64,000 nt of DNA from Limanda limanda (Eukaryota > Chordata > Actinopteri > Pleuronectiformes > Pleuronectidae). The stretch lies in contig NC_083644.1 in the NCBI RefSeq assembly GCF_963576545.1, forward strand, positions 27,469,393-27,533,392, read 5' to 3'. Each line of letters begins with the position of its first letter. Within the stretch, counting starts at the first letter, position 1. The position numbers and the translations under genes were made by a program. Positions 34,348 through 47,798 of this stretch are shown here, piece after piece. Under the pieces are notes generated by a model. That model did not search any database. It saw only the letters and a program-made list of their open reading frames with translations, and was not told where the DNA came from.

Positions 34348-36689
34348 TAAAGATTATACAAAACATCTCTACCACACACACACACACCGCTGAGGAGATG
34401 TAGGCTACATCCATATATAAATAGTTTGAAAGTGGCATTATTTTTCTCTCTCCACACGACAGTTCGGTTTCATATTAGTTTTAATCCCCATCTATACTAA
34501 CACGCCTGAAAACACATTTAATCTAACCACTCACGCAGAGTGGGTATGCACATGCTGGTGTACACAGATTGCTCAATAATAGCTTGTCGCCTACAAATGT
34601 AAGCAGTTGTATCTTTTAAAAAATGCTGAATTTTACTGCACAACAGCTGTTAGCAAAGAGAACAGGTTCAGATACACTTTTTACGTTCTACACTAGAAGT
34701 CAAGGATAATGCGGCTTGTCGAATCAGTGAGCAAAGGCTACGTCGTGACTGAAAAGACCCAGTGAGTCAAGCGGTTGTGTATGTCTACATCAACATTTCC
34801 AGACATCTCCATTTCTGCCCATCCAGACTAAAACGCTGTGCCAGAGTTTCCAAACTAAAACAAGGCCGGCAGCATTTACAAACTTCTCTGTTTCAGTGGC
34901 TATAAAATGGAAACTGGATTTGTATTTATATAAAGCTACAGTGCAGGGTTTGTTTATTTGGTTTTATCTGCCATTCATCCACGCACATTCATACACTGCA
35001 TCTATGGACTTGTGAGAAGAAGTTAATGATATTATTAAAACCAGATACACTCTTTTACTCTCTTTCCATTAGGACCAGCTTTAAAAATCCAACGAATCCA
35101 GCAAGACACTGACACAAAATTCACAGCCCAAACACATTGGGTCCATCAGGGTTTACAAGGGAGCCCTACAAATGTAAAGACAGGTGCAGGAGGAAGATGA
35201 AGGTGTTCAGCTTGCCAAGCGCCCCCGTCCAGGAAGAGGCTTTCATGTGGACGGTCCACCAGGACAAATCACAAAAACTTGTATGTACACACTGTGTAGC
35301 ATTGCATCGTTCATCTCTCATTACAAGTTTACTCACCACACTATTGGTCCTTTGAGCTCATTCTGCAAACATTTCACAGCTCTACACAGTCAGTGTTCAT
35401 TTTCATGAGGAAGACGTTCTGCACAAATATGAATTAGAATAAGAAGCAGGCTGAGTGAGATACTGAATGACATGAAAAGAGTCTACACTAAACAAAATTT
35501 TTGCAATTTAACTTCAAGAAAACCACAAACTGGATCTACTTGAGTGATATATCTGTTAGATCTTCTGTTGTCCTGCTTCTGTAAACGTCTAAACATTTGA
35601 TGCAACATAGTATTTATAAACAAGTGGGCGTAACGATAATAGTTTTTACATATTTATTCCTATTTTTATGTCTGTTTGTTGTTTTTTCACTATTCCATGT
35701 CAATTTTATGTACTCCTTGTGCCCAAACATTTGTGAAGATTTTGTTCTTTGTGAAAAAATTAAAAGTAACTAATCATAAAAACATTTCCTTCGTACCTTT
35801 ACCATTTAGAAAACTGAAATCCTTTACAGCCCGATTGTGCAAAAAGAAAATTAAGATTAAGCATTCCTTTTTTCCATGCTACCTAATAAAACAAGAACAT
35901 TTTTAGCAGACAGGTTCCTGCAGTCACAAGGAGGAAGAGTGATTATGACTAGAGTGCAGATCAAGCCTGAGTTCAACAAGGCTTTCCAGATGGTTTATCA
36001 TGAGGGAGAGATATTTGTGAATTTACAATGTTTAAGAATCACATGTACGTATTTTTGAAGGAATACAAGAGACTTAAGGTTACCCCTCTGATATTCAAAG
36101 TTAAAAGAGTAAGCAAAATTGCATCCGAGAGTATTTTGAGCAGAGAGGCATACAGTTAGATCAAAGCAAAATCCGTTTCAGTCCTGTCAAATGACTGAGG
36201 ACATAGCTTACACTCAATTCTTCATGGCGAAGATTTGGGCAGAGAGTGGCTTTTCTTAGCTCAGCCAAGAGCCTGAGGACTTGTCCTTTTCATGTTTTCA
36301 GATGAAGTTGACATCAGCTTTTTCATTTTTCTAAATGATCACTTGGTTGTGGTACAGTTGCAGTGCAAAAAAAATGTAATAATCTAAAACTGCACTGCAA
36401 ACTCCTCTCAATAGTTGAGGATCGGGCTTTGTATCAAGCCAAAGGCACAGAGCACTGACACCTGCAGGGATACGTGAGTTAACAATTAGATGTTAGGTGG
36501 AGGGTTATACTGACCATCATTTAGAGTGGTAATAAAAATGGCCTATTTTCTCGTCTGAAGTACAGAAAAAGCATTTGGTGGTCTGAGAAACAATCTTTCC
36601 TTTTGCATTCTGTTGTGAATTCATGCCTCTGCACTGGCGACAGCCAGTGGTCAGAGGCATTAAGGTTTTGGGTTGTCCGTCTGTCTGAC
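34348..36689. other. unassigned sequence
   Basis: A short (CA)n lies at 34374-34386. No coding motif or element ends recognised. Frames at 35137-36058 lack family features. Confidence 0.45.
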
Positions 36690-36920
36690 TATCCAACAAA
36701 ACTTCTTCAAGTATGGTACAAACATTTGCTCAGACTTTGATTTGATTTTAGTAGCCAGTTCAAAGGACAAGGTGACCTCACAAATTATGTTTGCATTTCT
36801 TAAAGGTGTTTTTCTTCAAAGCGAATCTCTTCAAATATGGTGCAAACATTAACTTGGACTCAAAGATGAACTGATTTGATTTTGGTGGCCGAAGGTCAAA
36901 AGGTCAATCTCCGTAGGACC
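36690..36920 (+). repeat. degenerate tandem repeat, about 110-bp unit
   Basis: Two diverged units share CTTCAAGTATGGTACAAACA / CTTCAAATATGGTGCAAACA, then TTGATTTTAGT or TTTGGTGGCC and AAGGTCAA or AGGACAAGGT. The GTCAAAGGTCAAGGTCACTG type of repeat is known to me from fish minisatellites. Confidence 0.45.
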
Positions 36921-39299
36921 CAACGTAGTGAACGCAGCATGTCAGGAATGGCCTTAGGGAATTTCATTACATTTGGCAAAATTAACTAACTAGAACCACT
37001 TAGGGGAATTTGTACTAGTTTGGCACAAACCTTGGGATATTTATAGGATGCTTAAATATGGCCAATAGGCCTTCATTGACGGTCTGACAGGTTTTTACTA
37101 ACTTCCCAAGAGGCCTCTTTAAAGGTTGAAGAGCAGAGAGACCTTCTTGATGCTGTTTTAGCAGGGGGGTTTCTGGATTGAACTGCACCAATAGCACCAG
37201 ATGCTATGCTTTTCTCCAAATTATGTCCAAATTAAACCATCCAATAATTTACAAGACATTTGGTTTTCCTGAGCAAGACGACCAAGAACAAAAGGGGGAA
37301 GTATTTTATATTCTGAAATTTAGTTTGAGGACTTTATTTACACTTTTAATCAGCTCTGTCAGTAATTTGCTGCTCCTCTCTGTGTCTCAATCAATCGCAC
37401 TGCGCACTGCCAACCGAAGGGGCCAAACTGAGCGAGCTCCCCCATCTCCTCCGGCTCTCCATACATTGTTTATACTCACAAATTCTGTTGTTTTTACCCA
37501 GTCTGAGTTTACAGATCTGTCCGAAGATACAGTTTGTGTGAGTGTCCGTCTGTGTGCAGCATGAGAGAGAGAGGAAGAGAGCGGGCAGAGTCAGGACGGA
37601 CTGAATTAATGGAGGACTGCGCAGCCTTGAGGAAAGATTTTTCTCATTTAAGAAAAGTAGCAATCCTAATGTTGTGATCAGTGCTGATATTGGGGCGACA
37701 TACTTTCAACTTTATGAAAGGAATCAAAGGGTTTCAGACTTATGCGCAGAACACCAGCGGCATGTTAAATTGTATTACTGCATGTCTTTTTTAAATCCCT
37801 ATGAGGTAATTGTTTCACTGTTCTAAAGCTGTATGGTTAGTTTGGTATAGATGAAGGAGGACATATACATAATTGCTGTGAACCCTTATACCAGGTCACT
37901 AATAGCCTTTGGCCTGTATCCGGACCCAGACCCATAACTAATAAATCACTGAGAATTGTCACATTTTCTTAGAGCATTTCTATTTGAATGGGTTCAGCTT
38001 TTCTATCCTCTCCAGCACTAGGTTAGCAGCCCAGGAATCAAACGGACCAATAGCATACATTATATGTCCTCTTGCGTGAGCCCACTCGGCCAATCAAATT
38101 GGATTTCAATGAGCATTGTTACCCATAGGCTGTATGTTGTGAGTTGGTGAGTAGAGAGATGACAGGAAGAGGAATAGCACTCAACAAGAAAAGTCGAGGT
38201 GGAATAAAATAAATGAAAATAAATAAATTTCTGTTTCCGTTATGTAAAATAAAATTACTTTTCAATTAGAGTATTTAATTATCTATAATCCTTCCAGCTA
38301 AGTGTGAAAACTGACACTTGTTAAAATATTATAGCTTTGCAATTTATTTTATTAAACATTTGATGTTAAATAATACAATACATATGTTGTTTTAAAAGAT
38401 ATTGCAGTGAATGTTTTGGCTTAAGGAAAAATTATTTTTATCACATCTGGACCCCTCTGAATTATATTGAATACCTCTGCCTTATACACTAAATGTTACA
38501 GCCTTAGCATTTCCTTCATGTGGTCCATTTTTTCTAAATCTTTCCTAACTTGATGACTATTCTTCTTTGATGGCATAAGCACCTCTTGGTGTCTATTTAC
38601 AGGGTATTACGCTTCCATAATTTGTACCGAAAGTGTAACACAAATATATTTTTACTCAAATGCATGACAAAGAAGCAAATGTCTTATTAGTATAACCAGA
38701 ATCATCTCAAATGTATGCTTTACTTAAGTGAGTGGTATTCAAAGTGCACAGTTCATAAATCACTGTAATGTGCACAAGGGGGAAAGAGATGAAGAGCAAA
38801 TAGTTTGTGCTCTCTGGACACTGTTTTACAGTGAAGTGGATGTTGGACAGATGCCACAGGAATTATGTTTGCCCTGAGTCAGGTCATTTTAGTTTGGGTC
38901 TGTGTGATGCTAAGCTCTGGGCTTATTCAATCATTAGTCCACTGGGCACTGGAGGGCCACTGAAGGGGATTATGACAGAATTGATACTGGAGTGTGTGTG
39001 AGCGTAGACGTTTGTATAAATCCATCCTGTGTCTCTGTATGAGTTTGGGGGTTAGGCTGGATATGTATGTGCAGTAACTGCAAAACTGTCCTTTTTGTAA
39101 GTGTGATGCATGTCAGATGCTGAAGTGTCAGCACCCCCACTTTCACTGGCTACTTATGTAACAACAATCCAACCACTACAAATGCTATTTGGTATGGTAT
39201 GATCTGCCAACCTACACAGCAAGGTGAAATACATGAAATGAATTTTTTTGAAATGGGGGCTTTAACATACTTTTTTTAAAAACACGGATAATGGGCCAC
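36921..39299. other. unassigned sequence
   Basis: No supported gene. The longest plus frame (37178-37564) has no recognisable domain and overlaps an equally featureless minus frame. Confidence 0.45.
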
Positions 39300-39590
39300 T
39301 GTCATGGGGTGGTGAGCATGTGGACCCAAATGCAGGAGACACGGGTTCTGTTAAAAGCAGCTTCAAAGTTACTATAAAACAAAAAGCAGGGTCCAGAAAA
39401 CAAAGCCCAAATATTCAAAACACTGAGAAACCCTAGGAAACTAGAAAGGGTTGGAACACACGACTGTGTCACACAAGACGAACTGACCAAGACGAAGGGA
39501 AGCACAGAGACTGTATACACATGGATTATTGAACACAGTTGAAACACATGAGGAACAGGTGCAGACTCATATACAGGCAGGAGTGAAGTT
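39300..39590 (-). repeat. truncated gypsy LTR fragment
   Basis: The left end TGTCATGGGGTGGTGAGC ... GGACCCAAATGCAG matches the outer end of copy B's LTR (TGTCACGGGTATGGTGAGGA, CCCAAATGCAG). The rest is diverged. No internal coding region or target duplication was seen. Orientation follows copy B. Confidence 0.45.
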
Positions 39591-39655
39591 GAGGTCTTGT
39601 AATCCCATTTTTCAGGTTAACTACAGCTGATTCCATGATTTTGATATGTAGCTAC

Positions 39656-39863
39656 TAGGGATGAGCGAGTACAGCATTATCTGTATCTGTATCTGTTAAC
39701 CATATGAATTATCCGTATCCGTACTCGGAGTGGGCGGGGCCTAACCCGGAAGTGGGTGTGATTTAACCCGGAAGTGGCTGGTTCAACATAACTTTCTTTT
39801 TTAACTTTGACATTTTTTTATGATTTTTTTATTTTTTATTTTTTTTTAATTTATTTCCACACC

Positions 39864-39902
<39 letters not shown>

Positions 39903-40637
39903 TGAGATGCGAGGGACGTTCACTGTCTCCCGGAGAAACGAACACTCTGTGTCCCCAGCACAGAAAGACGCGATCCACATTCGTTCACAAGTCACACAGA
40001 CTGGCCTTGCTATTTTCACCTTACATTAACACTTAAAGTTTAGTGCAGTGTAATTGTTTGCCGTGATGATTAAATGCCAGTGTGATAATAAATGACAATT
40101 TCAAACCATACAAACTGTCATGTTGTACTGTATTTAATAGAGGTTTACTTTACTGTAAAGTAAGTGTAAATGTAAAGTGAAAACAACAAAACCAGTCACC
40201 ATGACCCGTGAACAAATACAATTCACGTCTTTCCATACTAAAAACACAGAGCGTTCACTTCTCCGGGAGACAGTGAACGTCCCTCGCATCTGCAGCGCTC
40301 CTCTACTGAGCCAATGCAGGTCTCGTAAAAAATTTTCCAAAGACTCGTACCCGAAGACCCAGTCGGGAAATGAACGAATCATTTCTGCTTCCTTGACTGA
40401 GCCTATGGAACAGTCCCGATGCGCAGTGAACCTGAGTGACTGAGAGACAGAGAGCTGTTCTGTGACTGAGTGAGCAGAGCCGTGTGTGACGGGAGGACCG
40501 CTGTGACGCTGTGTGAGGATTTTCATTCAGTCCGAGCACAGATAATGACTCGGATTACTCGTGTAATAATCGTACTCGGCAAAAGTGCTTTATCCGTACC
40601 GGATACTCGTTTCAGCCGAGTATCCGGCTCATCTCTA
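39656..40637. mobile_element. second fold-back hAT element, 8-bp target duplication
   Basis: Begins TAGGGATGAGCGAGTAC and ends GAGTATCCGGCTCATCTCTA. GTAGCTAC flanks it at 39648-39655 and 40638-40645. The core from about 39905 to 40430 is an inverted repeat homologous to the core of the element at 12608-13567, but the outer 200-250 bp on each side are different. A (GT)n tract lies at 39866-39900. No transposase frame. Confidence 0.92.
39866..39900 (+). repeat. (GT)n microsatellite
   Basis: About 17 uninterrupted GT units inside the hAT element, next to the shared palindromic core. Confidence 0.9.
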
Positions 40638-40645
40638 GTAGCTAC

Positions 40646-42522
40646 ATATACTATAAATAATAAAGAGGTCCACTTTCTCTGTGTTTTGTCTAGAAAGAGC
40701 AACAAGGCAACAAAACTACAAGTGCGTGCCTTGTAAAAAAATGTTTTTAATTTTCTAATTTTGTATCTATTCTATCACATGATGTGTATTGTGGTTTTTT
40801 GTTTGTTCTTTCAACACTAAAATATGGGGAAACGTTGAATCAAACACTTAATGAGGCCACATACAAAGAGCTGAATCTACTTGGTGAAAAAGGATGTTGA
40901 TCTGTGTTTGATGGCTGCCACAAAGTAGACATGTTATCACCAACATACTGTACACACAGACATTATATGGCCAGAAAGTGTGAACCAAACATTTGTTTTT
41001 TGTCTTGTGGTTGCAATCAAACACATTCCAGTTGGTACATTTATTCTGCAAACAAGACTACTTTGCTGTATATATCACCACACCGGATAAACAATTGTTC
41101 ACTACGGAGCGTCTCTCCATCCCACACTTTGTTGTAATGTTTCTGTGCCTAAATGGGCAGAAGCTTCCTGCGGAGGTGGCCACAATGTCGAAACTCGCAG
41201 CTGGACCAAATGGCGTAGGAGGCCAAGGTAAACTGCTGGAGGCCCTTTCAATGTGCATGTGTATAATTAAACCCTTTTCCATGAGAGGAATAAAGTGCAA
41301 CTTAACTAAGGGATCTTTGTTGCCAATTCATTTCAACTTAATTGGTGTTGCGCCGAATCACAACACATTTTATCTCAAAGCCATAAACAGTTTAAAGTAG
41401 AGACCTTACAAAATTATAAAGAATGTTATTGTCGCAAGTTCAAGTATCCAAAGGGTTGGCCTGATTGATGTTTCTTCATTGAGGATAAGGGTTGAGCGAT
41501 TGGCCGAACATATCATCTATCTGCAGTTGGCTTAGTCCATCATTGATTTTTATTTATGGGTTTTGGGAAATTTTAACTGTAAATACCCTATTAACACGGG
41601 GGGAAAATGTAGAAACCTCAGAGAGAGGGATGTGAGGGATTCCTCTCCCAGGATGGACAGAAGTTCAATAGATGCCACGTGCATAAAGTGACTGTCAGTC
41701 AGGGTGAATCAATAAATGAATAAATCTCTCTCTCTCTCTCTCTCCAGTAACACATAGTCACACCAACACCGACTCAGCTGATGTCCTCTGACCTGCTTAA
41801 ATGTTTATAAGTGGATGTATTTAATGTATTTTTGATTTTTCTGATACTTTTCTTCGATGAGTAAAATCTTTCTTTGTTACTGCGCACATTCATACAGCTC
41901 TTCCTAACTCTGCTCTCCCTCTTTTTCTCTCTCTCTATCTTTCTTCTGTAAACTAATTTGCGAACACATCGTAAACTCATTTCATCATCATTTGGTCTTC
42001 TCAAACACAATGATGGTGCTAGAATATTTTACTGCACTACAGGTTTACTAAGATGATGTTGCTTGTTTCGTCCGATCTAAATAATCAAAATAAATAATCT
42101 AGATAGGAGATTTTGTATTCTTCTTTTCAACGAGCTCTTCTATGCTGACATGCAGGGGTGCACAACAGTATCAGCGAATCAGCTAAGGCCTGATACTGTT
42201 CAAATAAACACAAGTTCCTGATTAAACAGGTAGCTGTAAGCTGATATTACATAATTTCAATGTAAATAAATTACATCAATTCAGGGATCGTCACAATAGT
42301 TATAAATTCATAAAAAAATACATTATTTGCATAGAGTCCACTCCTATTTGTAGTAGCCGTGTTTTTTTAATTATTATTAAAGCAGATGTACAATGCAATG
42401 TCTTTCAAAACAGTTTTCCATAATGCACACAAGTAATATTTTGAGTTGTCACGCAGAGAAAAAAATAAAAAATATATAGTTACATATCATGTCATTCGAG
42501 ATCTGAAGTTCATTATATATAT
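40646..42522. other. unassigned sequence
   Basis: A (CT)n lies at 41725-41744. AGGATGGACAGAAGTTCAAT at 41651-41670 has a near match at 49130-49150 (AGGACGGACAGAAGTGCAAT). No coding motif. Confidence 0.4.
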
Positions 42523-43700
42523 TAGGGCTGTCAATAGATTAAAAAAATAATTAATCTCACATTTTGAAATTCATTAATCTAGATTAAAGTTTGTTTTTCT
42601 TCTAAAGACTAAATCTTATAAATTAACGAGTAATCACTTCAGACAGCGTGTATTTTAGACACTGTTGTTTAATTGTAAGTTTTTTTTAAACACAAAACTA
42701 AACACAGAGTTGTGTTTTCAAAGAGGCTCAGGCCTATAACTCCTACCTACAAAGTGGCAGCCAGGTATTTAGATATCATGTATGATAAATTGTGTAAAAA
42801 TAATCCAGCTGAGAATATGCCCAATGCCTTGAAAACAAAAACACTGATTTTTTCTTCAGTGAAACATCCAGTTTAGTAAACAAAAGGTGTATTTGAGACA
42901 CCATTGGTACTGTCATCTTTAACATTGAACAACACACAAAAGCATAACAAGTGGCCTTGGTAAACTGAAGTGACATTCAAATCTGTCATGTTAAAGTGCA
43001 AAAACTTAAAGTGCAAACAAACATGAAAATGAAAACAGGAAGATCTCTGCTCCTTTAACTGAATGATGCCTAATCATCTTTGACTTTCAGCCAATTGCTG
43101 AGACAGACAAGCATGTTCACATTTTCTGGAGCCAATGCTGCTCTCCTCTTCTGGACAATATGACCTGAGAGTGAGAACAGCCGCTCACAGGGCACTGTGG
43201 TAGCTGGGGTTGACAGGTGTTTCTTTGCTATTCCTGCAAGCTTCTCATGTGTGTGCTGCCTTCCTGACCACCAATTTAGTAGACAGTCCCCCATCTGCAA
43301 TTAGGCTCCGCTCTGTAACAGTCCAGAGCTTTGTCAATGGACTCCTCCTCTGAATCTGTATCAGAGGAGGCCAACAAGAAGGAAGACATCCTCTGCTTTT
43401 TTGGATCCTCTGTGTCTCTTCTCACAGGTGCAGAACGCATCCCACCTTTGTCCTCTAGCATCAGGTTGCGCAGTAAAGCCGACACTTCACCTCTTTCCTC
43501 TTTCGGGAGGCACTTCAAGTCCTTAAACCTGGGGTCACACAGTGTCGCAATCTTCAGCATCTTCAGATTGGTATTCTCTTTGCGATTGGCAAGGTCTGCA
43601 GTAAAGGTGTCTTTGAATTTCACCACGTAGATGGGATCATCATAAGATGACTCCATCACCCTGAACAGGTGGCACAAGGCTGGTAAGACCACTGAACAGC
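42523..43700 (-). mobile_element. hAT transposon relic on the minus strand
   Basis: The left edge TAGGGCTGTCAATAGATT is a typical hAT terminus. On the minus strand the C-terminal half of a hAT transposase ends about 550 bp inside this edge. Homology fades near 43700, so the 5' half is missing. No duplication could be paired. Confidence 0.7.
43070..43692 (-). pseudogene. hAT transposase C-terminal fragment (ZBED-like)
   Basis: One frame reads YVVKFKDTFTADLANRKENT, MLKIATLCDPRFKDLK and an acidic linker. A shift near 43285 leads to the second frame, with LLNWWSGRQHTHEKLAGIA and HLSTPATTVPCERLFSLSG, READ as the hAT dimerisation domain, then LAPENVNMLVCLSNW. The C-terminal stop at 43070-43072 is in the usual place. 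The differing wording shows this is a different hAT group from 8421-9443. Confidence 0.82.
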
Positions 43701-44149
43701 AGGCACGTGCACAGAAAGACCCCTAGTGATGCTCAAGCACCAGCCCTTTTGCCCTGGATGAGAAAAGTGCCCCTTCTGCTGGAGCCCAATATCTTCTTCA
43801 TTTTTCAATATTTAAGAATAAAAATTACTCTCTCTGTCATCAATTCCTCCAAAATGTTTTTTGATATCTGACGGGGCATTTATTTTAGTTCTTGTGATAA
43901 TTTCTCCCCGACATGCTCCGCGGCGCTCACAAGCCCCCGCCGTGCCCCTCCCTTCCTCCTCCTCCACTTAGTGCTCATGCTCCAAAAGTGTTTTGTGGAC
44001 TCAACACTTCACCCACCCCACCATGTCAGTGGTGAGTTGATAATGAATTTTCATTTGATGTTAACTATCCCTTAAATAATGCTTGAGTCACTGCAAGTAG
44101 ATATTGTGCTGTAAGATATGAGTGAAACAAATGAGTAGTCTGTTAACAT
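43701..44149. other. unassigned sequence
   Basis: A GC-rich patch at 43910-43970 without coding signs. Nothing else recognised. Confidence 0.4.
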
Positions 44150-44395
44150 TGAACTGTTCATACTGGTTAAGCGGTCGTCTTCTAACCAGAAGCTCTGTGG
44201 TTTGATCCCAGCCGTTCCCATTTGCATGCTGAATCGTCCTTGGGCATGATACTGAACCCCAAATTGACCATCAAAAAAAAATGCTGCACATAGATGCACT
44301 ATAACAATGAGTGTATGAATGGGGGAATGTAAAAACTGTAAAGCTCTTTGTTCAAGACTAGAAAACCACTTTCTAAATGCAGACCATTTGTTTGC
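44150..44395 (+). repeat. tRNA-derived SINE (plus strand)
   Basis: A-box-like TGGTTAAGCGG (44164-44174), B-box-like GGTTTGATCCC (44199-44209), then the conserved TCGTCCTTGGGCATGATACT body and a 3' part with AAAGCTCTTTG and ACTAGAAAACC. Same family as 17205-17425. Confidence 0.78.
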
Positions 44396-47184
44396 TGTTG
44401 CAGTTATGTTGCCAAATGTTATGGAATTTTATCACTATAGATTTACATGACAAAAAATTGTTTGTCTGGACCAACATTTCTACAAATAAACTATATAATT
44501 TTATATTTATGTTACAGATACTTATCTAAGTTCTATATGTGCTTAAATGTCATTAATTCTAAATAAATTTTGATTTCTTATCTAATGTTGTCCTAATATG
44601 TGCTTCTTGAGCTCTCCTTTGCTCTGAGTGTCCGGCAGCCAGTCACCGATTGCATAATGAGGTGTGTGTGTGTGTGTGTGTGCGTGTGCCCGCGCTCCTT
44701 CAGTGCTGTGTGGAGACCAAACACACACCCTCTCCAGTAGTCAAGTCCCCTCTGTTCTAGTGCAGGCAACATCCAGTCATGATTACCAAAATGTTTCATA
44801 ACACCACTGACACAGAAACACATCAGACATCCCAAAAAACATTAGCGTTATAGTTATATGTTTTGGGATATAAAATTACTTGCCTTCTTCCAAATACTGA
44901 AATGCGAAGTCTGTGTGGCAACAATAGAGCAGGAGTCAGGTGTGGATTAGCCCAGTTTAGCATAACGACTGTAATCAAGGGGGAAGAGTATCTGGAAAGC
45001 TGCACTTAGGCTGGAGAAGCAGCATAGTTTATCAACAAAAACTTTCCAGCAATGAAGCGAAGAAATAATATGTTAAACACACATTAAATACAACGACAAT
45101 CATTCAGTCTGCAATCAATCAGTCATTTTGCAGAGAAAAATAGACTCCTACAAAGGGAACATTACGCTGGCTGGGGTAATAAGCTGGAAGTCCTGATATA
45201 TGTTTACTGCCTGGCTCATGGACAGTCCTATTGGGTTTTATCCAGTGTGTTCAATGTGGCAAATTCCACCATTCACAAAGTGGCACAAAAAAATATGGAT
45301 TAACCTGAAGCAAGCTGTGTGTTTCCCACTGACAGGAGAGCTGGATACAGTTGGGCACTGATTTGTCCAGCTATCAGGAAGTCCTGCATTCAATAAGGTT
45401 GTCAGTTACATACTTCTGGTTGATGGTGTCTATTCTTGTTTGGGCACACCAATTTGTCATATCATACTGTACAAACAGCCAGTTATGGGCAAATACAGGG
45501 GAGCTTCAATTATCAGCATTCAAGGGGTCACAGCATAATCAAAAAGGCTTTTGGAATGACTAAAACTAGATGGAAGACTACCCTTTTCAGAGACTTGGAG
45601 GTTAAAGGGACTCCTTGTTGCTTCTGGAGTGTTACCAAGTGTTCATAAGCCCCGACATTCAAATTCAACTCAAAATTAGATAATTTACAACATGTTTTTA
45701 GGGTAAATGTCTACTGTGTCGACGCGGCTCCAGAAGAGGATTACAGAGGGCATCCAGGTAAAAACATGGAAATTACCTTGTTTTTAGTTTTTTTTGAAAT
45801 GTGAATGTTTGTCAAAAGCACACATTTTCAGGCTACTAGTTGTGGTCTGTAGGCAACTCTGCCAGAATACATTGTTATTGGAGGAGCAGTTAAGTGCAGA
45901 ACCCTCGTTGCTGTATGCAAGTTAGATTAGGTGCATCTTGTGTCTTCAAAGAGGGGGGATGTGACATGAGATTATGTGAAAATACTACATTTGTGGGTCT
46001 CTCGAGTCGCTTTTGCAGCCATCTTGCCGTTGATTCGAAAAATGCAAACTATAAGAGCACATGACAACATACCGTATACTGGCTGCATAAAAATAACATA
46101 TGTATGTGCAAAAACACACAGCAACAGCACAAGTAAGGGAGGAAGTGCCAATGTAAGTGAGTCTGGAATAGATTCAGCTCAGTGGGGAGTCTGTGTGGCA
46201 GTCGTGACTCAGTTTGTTCGCCCTCTTTTCAGTACAACTCAAACTGGTGGCTGGGAAATAGAGATTTGTCACGATAACTGATGTACTAAATATAAAGTGG
46301 GTAAACTATCACCTTCAGTCATAGAGGTACTGCACCCACATAAACATACATCAACCCAACTTTCATTTTCTCTTCTAAAGACTATTTATTGTTGTTTTCA
46401 CTGGGAATTCATTCCCTGACAAACAAGCTGTGGATGAGCTCAGATGTCTTTACCTCCCACTCCATTCCTGGTGTTTCGATGCAAATGTTTCAAGGGAAAA
46501 AAACATCACAGTGGTGCATTAACAGGGGGAAAAATAAGATGTAAAGAGAGATTAAAAGGGTGTCGGGATTTAGGCATTCACTGCTGTATGCTGTGAACCT
46601 GAAATGACTGCTCATGATCATACACACTGCTGAAATCACTGTGTCCCTGCTTTGTTTCTTAAATGTATCTTTCCAACACCAGTTCTCAGTCAGAGTGGTG
46701 TATTCCGACTGCAGATTCAGTCTGCAGGTTTTCTGTGGCGGTCTGGAACTGGCAGCCTTCAAGTCATAGGCCCCTGCTGGGCTTCTGTCCCTTCTGACTG
46801 ATGCTAATGTGTTCATGATGGTGATGGAAATCCTTGGGACAATAAATTACTGAAGAAGAGCATTGGAGGGTTTGCTGTGTAAGGAATTTGTCTTGAAGAC
46901 TAGTTTATGTAGGTGGCACTTTACACATCACAAAAGCAATTTATCATGCAACCACCATATGAAGATAAACATTCAGTATTTGCTATCATATACCAGTGAA
47001 TCTCACTGGGAGAATGAATAACTGCTCTTGATCACCAGTCTCTTTCTTTCAAGGGCATCTGGACCAAATTCCATTCACTAACAACATATAATTTTTCACC
47101 TTCTTGCCAAGATTGTGATGAGGAGAAGATTAAAACAACTCACATGTCTGTCCAACACAAAAACTATTTGTGGTGTCTCCAGGG
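44396..47184. other. unassigned sequence
   Basis: A (GT)n lies at 44661-44680. Several 60-100 codon frames occur without family motifs. No repeat ends recognised up to the composite transposon. Confidence 0.45.
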
Positions 47185-47414
47185 CAGAAACCCTAGCCTG
47201 GGTGCCAGACGAACTTAGCCTCGCCCACAACATTTGAGGTCGGAAAGTTCGGTCTGGCGTCGCTCCGTTGGGGAGAAACTATGCCCGAACAGAAGCTGTT
47301 CGGACCAATCAAATTGTCAGGGCGGGCTTTATACGATGATGGACAGATGATCAACAGTAACGTTATCAACCACGTCACCAAAGAGAGCTTGGGTCGAATT
47401 CGTTTTCAACAAAC

Positions 47415-47681
47415 ATGCCTGCCGCTGGAGAGCTGAGATGTGTAGATGCTGCCATTGAGTCTGTTTTAGAAGACATCGACAGTGCATTCATTTTGAAAGA
47501 GGAACAGAGAAACACGATCAAGGCATTTGTAGATCGAAAAGATGTTTTTGCCGTCCTTCCTACTGGATTCGGAAAAAGTTTAATTTACCATCGGGGAGTT
47601 TTAATTTTACCAATTTTACCAATCACATTATTAAATGTCCCCCTCTGCCCATCCACTGCAGCCACAAAAGGAGTCATATAG
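47415..47681 (+). pseudogene. RecQ-like helicase N-terminal fragment
   Basis: From ATG 47415: AAIESVLEDIDSAFILKEEQ, then RNTIKAFVDRKDVFAVLPTG and FGKSLIYH. The FxLRxxQ-like motif (ILKEEQRNTI) followed by LPTGFGKS, the Walker A box, is the start of a RecQ-type superfamily 2 helicase. Homology ends after IYH at about 47592; the remaining codons to 47681 are unrelated. Motifs II to VI are absent, so this cannot be an active helicase. It lies 220 bp inside the transposon's left end. Confidence 0.7.
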
Positions 47682-47798
47682 ATAAAAAGAGAGAGGGGGG
47701 GTCGCTACGTATTCTCCACATAGGCTTGAGGGGAGAATACGTAATTTACCCTCCACACCCGACATTGAACGGAGCAAACTTTGGAGAAGTTCTTGAAT

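Noticed and set aside
37178..37564. 128-codon plus-strand frame as a host gene
   Set aside because: No domain, no neighbouring exons, and an overlapping antisense frame of similar size; consistent with chance.
41485..41545. hAT-like AAGGGTTGAGCGATTGGCC
   Set aside because: Single short resemblance without partner end.
42161..42240. hAT end starting CAGGGGTGCACAACAGTATC
   Set aside because: Resembles a hAT start, but no opposite end or duplication was found.
44150..44395. Functional tRNA gene from A- and B-box matches
   Set aside because: No cloverleaf can be drawn, and the same body recurs at 17205 and 52930; it is a SINE.
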